Shown here in pieces: positions 55,767-64,000 of a DNA stretch of 64,000 bases. The translations under genes were made by a program, and so were the position numbers. The notes below the pieces were generated by a model that was not told where the DNA came from, ran no database searches, and was given only the letters and a program-made list of their open reading frames with translations. Numbering within the stretch: the first letter of the stretch is position 1; every line of letters starts with the position of its first letter. The stretch is from NCBI GenBank assembly GCA_963921825.1, contig OY997594.1, forward strand, positions 42,526,557-42,590,556. Direction: 5' to 3'. This DNA is from Erodium maritimum (taxonomy: Eukaryota > Streptophyta > Magnoliopsida > Geraniales > Geraniaceae).

Positions 55767-58700
55767 TCATAGTGATGATCCATTAGTCTCCAAAAAGTTT
55801 CTCCATGCCTTCAAGGGGCCGACCTGTCTTAGGGAACCACGTTTTTCGTTTGGTCTGTGGCTTGCAAACAGGCCTCTGGCGGCAAAACCCAAGAGCTCAG
55901 TTGGCTCCATATAACTGCGTATCCTTGACACAATTCCACCTTCATGAGATACTCTCACTTTACAATGCCAATCAGGAAAAGAGGGCTCAATAGAGTCTGT
56001 TCCAAACTGAATTCCGCGTCTTGATTTTGACTCATCTCCAGAGGTTATATAACTCTCCATGCCGAAAGATTCCCAATCGATATTATGTATGATTCCAGCT
56101 GCCCGTTCTGTGCTCTTAACAGGACGATTTTGTGAATGAACCAGTTGTTCAAGAGCTAATTTGTCCACTTGGGCTTTCATTTCATGCAGCCGTTTGCCAA
56201 TTCTAGAAGCTACAGCGTCATAGAGCCCCCCTCTTGAGGAATCGTGTGTTTCTGCCTCATTCACCAAATCATCAACACTAATGGGATCACCAATGAGTAC
56301 GGTCACCTGCTCATTCCATATTGAAATTACATGTCACGATAAAGGGATGCAGTACCAGAAAATATATATTACAAGTTATATAATTACTTGAGAAGGAATG
56401 TATAAAACAATAAACAACACAAGTCCAGTCAGAGAACTGGATTCACATACAAATCAACTTCAGTCCAAAATATGCCTCACAAAGAATATAGTACATACAA
56501 TACAATATATGTTTAACTTACAATGAGTATGCATAACTGTGCATGTAGTTGATGATGTAGATAAGTAAAAAAGGGGAAGACCCTAGATGGAAACAGACCA
56601 CATTATAGTGTTCATTAATCAACTTTCTGTTACACAAACCATTTTACTTGGGCTGGAAATACTATTTGCATAAACTCTGCTACAAATCAGCGGTACTGTA
56701 TCATCGATTAATTACAAGTTGAAAAGCAAAGAGTACGAATGAGGCTTAATAGGGATTGCCTCAATTCCCCATTTAGAACACCATGAGAGTAAAAACTGAC
56801 AAGTTTTTTTTTTGATCAATGAGGTTTTATAAAAGCTCCCCCCTTAAAGGGAAAGGAGAAATCTGTCCGAAAACAGACTCAAACAAATCACACACCAGCT
56901 AGGCGACGAAAGAAAGCAACATACTACAAACTGAGACAAGAGTTAGATTACATACGGTCTTGCCAATTCTAGGGAAGTTTGCTCCAACGGGCATGATATC
57001 TTGCATCCCCGTGTGCACAAAAGGGACAACTAAAGGTACACTATCTGCATCCAGGACTAGCCTGTCATTACAAATATTACAAAGTTAGGAGCATAGTGGT
57101 TTGAAACATAGTAAAAGTAACCAAGATACAAAAACAGTATTCAACATTAGCTACACAACATCTAAAAAGCATCAGTGTTTCTCAATAAATTACTCTTTCC
57201 AGCAAAAAAATATGTCTCTTCCACTTAGCTACTGTATCACACCTCTCCTTACCCACCCACCTCCTCAGTAGCATAGGCAACCATTAACTGAAAAGAAAAT
57301 ATATACAAGTCTAGCAACAAAGACTCACCTTCCAACACCTCTTTTAGGGGACCTCATAGTTTTACCACCATCCCGAGAACGACTACCTTCTGGGAAAATG
57401 TGAACCCAACCCCCACTGTTCAATTTTGAAATAGCCATGTCCATCCCCTGCAGCAGGCACAAAAAGCAAGATGAAATATGAGCGAGCAGCAGAAAATGGT
57501 AACAGAAAGGCCAAAATCAGGGCAGGTAATATAATAGAGATTGACAAGCCGAACAGATTCAACCTAATATTACACTTCCAGCACGGAATATTTGGTTTTG
57601 CTTTAGAATAGAAAAAAAAAACTCAACATCATCGATCAGTACCAATTTAAGGTTTTTATACTGAAGGAACTACAAGAGGTTCTCAACAAATCAACAAAAT
57701 ACTGCTACACTATGACTATGTATTTAAGGAAGCTAGAGGTAAAAGGTTATTTAAAAGAGAGTTCAAACATTAGAGATATCAGCCAATAATAATATGTTGG
57801 TGTCTCTTTACTGTAGGTTATTTTTATCCCGATGCTATGAACTATCGTAGACCATAAAAATAGATGAAATGATACCATATCAATTAGCAAACACTCACCA
57901 AATAAGTCATCTATTGACACCGATAAACATACACAGCCATTTGAATAATTGCATGGGTTGCCACCCCAAAAAATAAAGGTAAGATTGATTAGTAAATCAA
58001 GACCTTTTGGTAGATACCATCACCACGAGAAACCGGCAAGACCTTGACAGAACGAAAGAATGCAGACGTCAAAGGATTTTTGAAGCATCGATCAGATGCA
58101 CAAAGTGTCCATCTCAAATTATGACTATCCAATAGAACACTTCGAGGAAGCAGTGAAGCAATGACAAATGGATCATCTACAGAAGCAACATGATTGCTAA
58201 CCTGAAATGAATAAATACCAAGGAATCAGTTCATATCTACCTAATATGATCTAATAGTAATGACAACATGAAGCAAAAAAGAGGAAGATAAAATTGGTTG
58301 TTTACACAATACGTTGTAAGAAAGAGCAGCCTAACAAAACATAATGCAATAATTGAACTTGAATCCATATAATGGTTGAGTTTATTATCACCGTTAGAAG
58401 AGGCTTGTTCTTTGGCCTATGTAGCACTGCATCATGTAATTTTTCAGCACCATATACCTGTCATAACAAATAGTTTGAAGCATAAAACAATGGAAAACGG
58501 CAATAAAATGGGTGTATATACATAGTATAATTAACAATTCTTTATATATTCATTACAATTTGATTCAACGAACCTGGACACGATTAAGCCCATGCATAAA
58601 AACATGACATACATTCCCAAGAACAGGGACAGCCACTGCTTGAAGCATGCGGGTGATGGTTGAATCTTCGTCCACATTGAAGTTCTTAGCGACTATTAAA

Positions 58701-59570
58701 CACAGAAACTCATATGTCAGATCAAGATCATGCTAAAAGCCAAAAACAAATTTACATGTAGAACGTCATAATAAGGAAAATAATGAGGGAAGAATAACTC
58801 AAGTAGTTCGCATAAACACCTGGACTCTAGGCAATATGTGGAAGTAAAATAGAAGGGTAATGAACACGAAAACCTTATAGTTAACTCATTCTTTTAATAC
58901 TGTTGCTCTTACTTATGCGGTTGAACCATATCATGTTAAACTTACTCAAACCAAAAAAAACAAGCTGATTGGTGAAGGCCTCAAAATGTTTATTAAGTTG
59001 TCACTAAATTCACATTCTTCCAATGTGAAACAGTTGAACAACTATTGCAAGGAAGGACATCCAAACATGATATAAATCAAAGTCACACAAATGAAGATGC
59101 ACTGAGTGTGCATGCCTTGAAGCAAATAACTGGTGCCTTTTTCCTCATGGAAAACAAAAATGTTATTTAATCACACAACATGTTCACTTTTGTTTATAAT
59201 TAACTCATTACCTACACTGCTTGTCTTGTTCAATTTATTAAAATAAAATAAAATGATAGAATGATAAAACTGAGAATTCTCCATCACCAAATGAAGTAAA
59301 CTGATAAAATGTGAAGGTCAAGGTAACAAATCTGGTAAATTTGAAATTCATACCTCGCTTGCGATAGAAAGAGGTGGAAGAAGGCAATGAATCTCTGCGA
59401 AAATCACGAATACGTCCATGCCAGCGCTGCATCGTGTCGGAGAAGTAGCCGTTGGCGAAAATCGGACGGCGGTACACAGCGATCCGGAACCTTTCCCGGA
59501 GCTGGAGCTGCAGGGACCGAGCCTTGCTCTTCCATATATCTCCACGATCAATCCGCTGTATCACCGCCAT
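55767..59570 (-). CDS. TAZ: tafazzin-like phospholipid-lysophospholipid acyltransferase
   Basis: Seven exons join in frame: 59354-59570, 58574-58692, 58392-58457, 58004-58201, 57329-57447, 56956-57061 and 55767-56306, giving about 454 residues with GT-AG introns. Motifs: HVFMHGLNRVQVYGAEKLHD, then SNHVASVDDPFVIASLLPRS with the catalytic H-x4-D box, HNLRWTLCASDRCFKNPLTS, ISKLNSGGWVHIFPEGSRSR with the FPEGS box, and VVPFVHTGMQDIMPVG. These define tafazzins, transacylases that remodel cardiolipin in mitochondrial membranes. A long C-terminal part (GDPISVDDLVNEAE, RIGKRLHEMKAQVDKL) makes it the long plant form rather than the short NAPE-synthase-like relative. The ATG at 59570 begins MAVIQRIDRGDIWKSKARSL, a basic N-terminus suited to mitochondrial targeting. 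No lesion is seen. Confidence 0.92.
56804..56925 (-). mobile_element. 5'-truncated LINE tail in intron 6 of the tafazzin gene
   Basis: A minus-strand fragment of about 120 bp ends in an A-run (TTTTTTTTTTGATCAATGAGG on +). It is flanked by AAAACTGACAAG (56792-56803) and the similar ACAAACTGAGACAAG (56926-56940), a diverged target duplication. It lies inside an intron and should not affect the protein. Confidence 0.55.
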
Positions 59571-60179
59571 TGCTATGCAGCGAATTTCTTTTCTAAGATC
59601 TTTTGATACTTGCCAAGTGAATCAAATAGTAGACAGAAATTTCAGAGAGAACGATTTGGTCCGAAGGGGTTGCTCGGAATCTGATTGTGGCGCAGAGTAT
59701 ACAAGACCGCGAGGGTAGAGAGCGAGCGACCAAGGTTACTTGGTAGTAACTCTATAGTGTTCCGGATGCGTAGTGCGCACGTCCACTTGCAAAAAACTTA
59801 ATCCAATATTGTCGGCCTAAATATCTAATGGGCTCTAACCATGTGTTTAATGGGCCCATGTTTGTGAAACGTGGTACCATCTCAAACAACGCATGTTTTG
59901 ATGGCAGGTGACTGGTGACAATGTTGCTTCCTCTTACTCACCTTCCTTTGATGACAGTTGGCGTTATTGGATTCGTTTCAGTTCGGTTGTGAAATCAAAA
60001 TCAAATTCCTCTCGAAATTTCAAGTGAAAACTTTATAAAACCATTCCACTTTTTTTTTTCATAAGCTCGTCCGGTTCTGTTTTTCTTTACAGATCATTGC
60101 TTTAAATTTTTAAATTTTCTCAAGTTCTGAAAAAAAAAAGATACTGTTGCTTTAGAGTTTCAAAAAGAGAGAGCATAGT
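59571..60179. other. upstream region of the tafazzin gene
   Basis: This holds the 5' leader and promoter area of the tafazzin gene (minus strand), then AT-rich intergenic DNA. No second gene is seen; short plus-strand frames at 59387-59718 are shadows of exon 1. Confidence 0.5.
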
Positions 60180-61238
60180 TGTATGTGAGTGACTAGCCCT
60201 AGTTCTGACCAACCATGGTGCTAATCTCTGTCTTCATTGTCGACATGTCCTAGATTTCGTTTGGAGTCATTGTTTCTTTCGGTGTCTGCCTTCTCGTGGT
60301 GTCTTATCCCTCGCAGACCGCATTCGGTGTGGGGGTTCAAGACCATCACTGAGAGCCGAGAGAACCATTGTTCTCGCTCTCTTCTTCCTCTCCATCTACG
60401 ATGCAGAGCCGCTACCTGATGGCTCCGACGGGCATTTTCTCTCCTTCCTTGGGACCTCGTCTTACGGGACGAGGATCGATGGGAGATGGACTTTGGTTTG
60501 CTTCAAACCTAAGCAACGGGGTTACCTTTCCTCTGAGCATTCAATCGTCGGTCGTTCGATTACCCCATGACCTTTCTCTGGGTTCTCTGTCGGGAGGCGT
60601 GAGAGCTACAGTGGGAGCTACAGCGGTGTCGCGCCCCCTACCTCCCTTATCACCATTGTCGCCGCCGCAGCCGTCCTTCAAACCGCCACTAAAGCGGTCA
60701 TCGCGATCCCTACCTCCTTTGCCTCCAGTGAGGCATGCAAGAGTGAGGAGGAGCCAATATCAGGGTTTAAGAAAGGCATGATGGACGCATAACCGTAGGA
60801 GCCGCGCTGCCCGAGAGAGGGCTAGCCAGAGCACGGTCGTAGTAAATTTGGGCCGACGAACTAGGGCTTGGAGGAAGGAGGACGGGGCGGGAATTGCTTG
60901 GAGAAGAAGCAATCGAGGATTGTTGCGTGAACCGTTCGAGTCTTGGTTTGAAGACCGTGGTCGGGGAACTGTCGTCGCTGTCGTCCAATCAGTCTTTGTA
61001 GGCTCGGTGCCTACTGAACAGGGAATGATGGATTCCCCTAGGGAGGGGAGCATCGGGGACTGGCCCAGGGAGGGGCAATGACTCAATACCGTCAAGGACA
61101 GTTCTACTGTGAAAACAACTGTGAACATTGCTACATGTTCTATGTCTGTTCTCCGTGGTCAGAGAGTCTCTGATGCACTCTATTGTATTGAAACAACTTG
61201 ATTAATGATTAATGAAAAGTACCTTTTGCTCCAAAAAA
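60180..61238 (+). mobile_element. LINE-type retroposon, about 1.06 kb, no reverse transcriptase
   Basis: A leader is followed by an ATG-led frame at 60368-60781 (MFSLSSSSPSTMQSRYLMAP, Ser/Pro/Arg-rich) and a 3' end AATGAAAAGTACCTTTTGCT before CCAAAAAAA, the usual look of plant LINE tails. Only CATAG is shared by the two flanks, so the exact ends are uncertain. Confidence 0.55.
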
Positions 61239-61534
61239 ACATAGCAATGTTCGCTATGACTATGAATCAGTGGTTCGGTATTAAATGTCAATTCGTTTAT
61301 ATTGTACAAACTACAAACTCACAGGAGGACGACACGTATGTTTAACGCGCGTTACGCGCACAGTTTTGGTACCTCCTATGCAAAGCGTTGGGGTACCTTC
61401 CATAAAAATGATGACACGTGTCCTTTTTCTGACATGCAAGATGTTGATACCAACACCCGTGTATATAAAGTACCAACACTTGTATATGTAAGGTACCAAC
61501 ACCTGTGTCTGTGATGTTGTCTATATCGTAGACG

Positions 61535-63089
61535 TATTTTTTTTATCAGAAAAGTTTATTAAAAATAGAGCAGCTTCGAAATTAAACCAAGAACAAAGGT
61601 CAGAACCCTCAGGACAGACAAGAGCATTGGCCTTGTAGGCACGACCTCGAACCAAAGAAAACCCAATAGGAAAGAACAATACACGGTCTTAGATTCAGAT
61701 TACAGACATTCAGCAGACATAATCCAACAAGGGGTTTAACTAAACAAACTAGGAAAACAGAGCAACCCAAACCAAACAAGGGACTAAACACCAGGACTTA
61801 CAACCAACCAAACCAGAACCCCAAAGCAAACCAAAAACTAAACTTCACAAACTAAACTAGGGCAGAGAGAAGTACCGAACAACTGAAACGAGAAGAGCCG
61901 CAACCTCAGGATGTCGAACAACCTTGAAAATAAAGACAGAACCAGCACCTCTGGGCTCGAGAACCACCACGATGAAATGATGTCACCGCAGAGAAGACCC
62001 AACCCACACTCGTAAGCCAATCAAGCTCCCGAACACTACTTAGTTCCAAAGGAACTCGCTCACGGCCAACACGACAGAGCAACCCTTGAGGGGAGTTGAG
62101 ACCACCAGAACCTTACACCAGCGCCGGAGACGAGGGAGAGGAAGGGGAAATGGCCTCGAGTTTGGAATCACCACAAAACGCTTCATAGAGAGAGGAAGAA
62201 AGCCAATTGTGACCTGGACAAATCCCTCCTCGCCGGTAGCCAGCACCACAACAAGACGAGGAGTAGTGCTGGTCAACAGACCAAGCACCACAACAGGACC
62301 CAACCCATCCACAAAGCCCAAAAAAATTTCCAAGCCAAATACTAGACGACGGTGGAAAACAACCCCACGACCGGCCAACACAAGGCGGTAGGGCCCTAGA
62401 GCCCAAACAGAGAGGGGAGGAGACAAGGACTTACAAGAACAGTAGGGGAAACCGGAGGAGAGTCTTGGGTAGGACGACAACTACGACGAGGAAGGTCTTG
62501 AAGCACGTTGGAGCCGCTCCAGAGTAAGAGCTTAAAAGGCCAGATGAGGGCGACAGAAGAAAGGCCACAGACGAAGGGGAAGAGGAACCGGAGTAGAGGA
62601 AGCCACCAAAGCGACTTCCCGTCTTCCTCACCCTAGAGCAACGACGCCCAATGTCGTGATCTACAACAATCTCACCATGGGAGGTAAGAAAGACTTCTCA
62701 CTTGTCGATCCGAAGAGAGACGTCGGTCGAAGACGAACAACCCACCACCAAAACGAGGAACCGGTCTCGATCTGTGACCAATTACCCAAAGGAAGGAGTG
62801 GTAGAGCCTCCCACGGACAGATCTGAGGCTAGACATCTCCGACGACCGAGAAGTTACACCGCAAAACCAAGGAAGGAGAAGAGAGGAAAGTGAAGGAAGA
62901 GGGAAAGGGCGAGCAGAAGTAGAGGAAACCAACGATGTCCTCATGGCCGAGGCCCTGAGGCCATTGCTTACAGCGGCGGCCCAAGGAGAAGAAGGGTTAA
63001 GGAGGGGAAGGAAGGAGCTTTCTAGAGAGAAAAGGGGTTTTTTGACAGACAAAGACTGGTTTTTGGAAGAAAGGGATTTGTTTTTTTCC
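61535..63089 (-). mobile_element. LINE-type retroposon, 1.55 kb, no reverse transcriptase
   Basis: The target duplication ATATCGTAGACG (61523-61534 and 63090-63101) brackets it perfectly. The minus-strand 3' end is TTTTCTGATAAAAAAAATA. At the 5' end a frame (62672-63091) starts MEKNKSLSSKNQSLSVKKPL and runs 139 codons; others downstream (62113-62406) are Gly/Ser/Trp-rich. No endonuclease or reverse transcriptase frame is seen. Confidence 0.8.
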
Positions 63090-63139
63090 ATATCGTAGAC
63101 GCATTGATGCAGTAGTTAGAGAACCCGAAAAGGAGTCAG

Positions 63140-63444
63140 TGTTGGAATCCGACAAAACCCTAGCATTTTTTGGTCGAAACGGGCTCCCGAGCAAACATTA
63201 TATTTTGCCATGACCGACGATGTTTTTCGGCCATCCGGGTTCATCTAGAGGATCAAATTCGTACATTTTGAGTTTGGGTGTTTATTTCCTCGTTGTTTAG
63301 GGTTTTCAGATTTCCTTCATTCGTATTAGGACTTTGGTAATAGTTTCCTTATTGTATTCCAACGCTGGGGTTTAAGTTTTGCTATATAAACACACGAGGC
63401 TTTTATTGAAAATCAATTTTTCTTAATTAATAAATACAATATCA
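63140..63444 (+). mobile_element. possible small solo LTR (Ty1/Copia-like)
   Basis: Starts TGTTGGAATCCGACAAAACC and contains a TATAAACACACGAGGC promoter-like stretch and a T-rich, A-rich end; this is the layout of many Copia LTRs. The 3' boundary and target duplication were not confirmed. Confidence 0.35.
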
Positions 63445-63622
63445 GCACTGGTGTATGTAAAGTACTAGTACTTGTGTGCATAAAGTACCAACACCTTTTT
63501 TGTGTGTATGTAAGGTATCAACACTTTGCATGAGGGGTACCAGCACTACGGGCGCCCTCAAAAGACACGTGTCGCCTTCCTGCGAGTCTGTAGTTTGCAC
63601 AATAAGGGTGATTTGTACATTA

Positions 63623-64000
63623 TATTATTTATCCTTAAATCTTCAATGTAAAATTGTAATAACTCTTTAACAAGTTTAATATTTTTATGATTTCATTTGT
63701 ATATGTTATTAGAACTTATGTCTTATGAGTCACGACTTCCAAACGAACTAACCCACATTACTAGGGCTAGTGAGTGATGGACCCACCTATCACTTGGCTA
63801 CCAATTATCTAGATTCAATCAAATGATTAGTCCTCAGCAACGCGCCAACTTGACGTCTGCTTAATTGATGGTCCAATGACCAAATATAATCAAGTAATTT
63901 ATTTCTAGTAGCGGAATCAACATGACGAGTTGCGTTTGTGACGTTGTCAGTTGTAGTTTATTTACTATATAAGTGTTAAAATATACTGCTCGTAACTAAC
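63623..64000. other. AT-rich intergenic DNA
   Basis: No coding frame, RNA gene or repeat of note is seen up to the window's end. Confidence 0.5.

Larger units (their letters stand above)
61281..63622. mobile_element. TIR element with GTACCAACAC-type ends, interrupted by a retroposon
   Basis: The left end (GTACAAACTACAAACTCACAGG, GACGACACGT, CCTATGCAAAGCGTTG) and the right end read inward (GTGCAAACTACAGACTCGCAGG, GCGACACGTG, CTCATGCAAAGTGTTG) are inverted copies of about 200 bp. Next to the ends, GTACCAACACTTGTATATGT-like units repeat. It contains the retroposon 61535-63089 and an LTR-like piece. No transposase. Confidence 0.6.

Noticed and set aside
59387-59718. Plus-strand frames at the tafazzin 5' end
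   Set aside because: Antisense to exon 1; the minus strand carries the recognised protein start.

Overview
This is a transposon-rich stretch of a plant nuclear genome. It is most likely a eudicot: the genes are split by GT-AG introns, the intergenic DNA is AT-rich, and the repeats are typical plant families (Mutator-like elements with captured ULP-type genes, PIF/Harbinger elements, solo LTRs with 5-bp target duplications, poly(A)-tailed LINE derivatives). The species cannot be read from the sequence. No tRNA, rRNA, CRISPR or bacterial feature was seen.

Only three ordinary host genes are supported: an SNRNP25-like ubiquitin-fold gene (+, 3313-6405), an exostosin-family GT47 glycosyltransferase (-, 42919-44519) and a tafazzin-like acyltransferase (-, 55767-59570). 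For each, exons join in frame at consensus splice sites.

Layout. 1-3000: a LINE-type element with a DUF4283 ORF1 and no reverse transcriptase. 3000-6400: SNRNP25-like gene, with a Stowaway-like MITE in its last intron. 7329-33501: a 26-kb block bounded by inverted repeats with a near-perfect 9-bp target duplication. It holds two Mutator-like elements of one family in the same orientation: MULE-A (7587-20906, containing a 4.1-kb solo LTR) and MULE-B (21373-32477). Each carries a MURA-like transposase on +, a set of small coiled-coil-like genes on -, and a DUF1985/ULP1-like protease gene on -. All large genes are broken, but MULE-B's transposase has a single in-frame stop. 33607-41539: two abutting PIF/Harbinger elements, tail to tail, one with only the Myb-like ORF1 and the other with only the DDE transposase. 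Both have similar outer ends and promoters, and ORF1's element is itself invaded by a TIR transposon and a retroposon. 42919-44519: GT47 gene. 44970-50119: a three-layer nest (retroposon, second retroposon, solo LTR), all with intact target duplications. 50235-53375: a 5'-truncated LTR lying against a third MULE transposase. 53657-55209: a non-coding TIR element. 55767-59570: tafazzin-like gene. 60180-63622: more LINE derivatives and a TIR element.

The most interesting material is inside the MULEs and the Harbinger pair. The MULEs hold a repeated small-gene unit (TATA box, short coiled-coil ORF, conserved 3' region) between transposase and protease gene, and both protease copies have Ser where the ULP1 nucleophile Cys should be. 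The Harbinger pair looks like a two-component arrangement with homologous promoters on separate elements.
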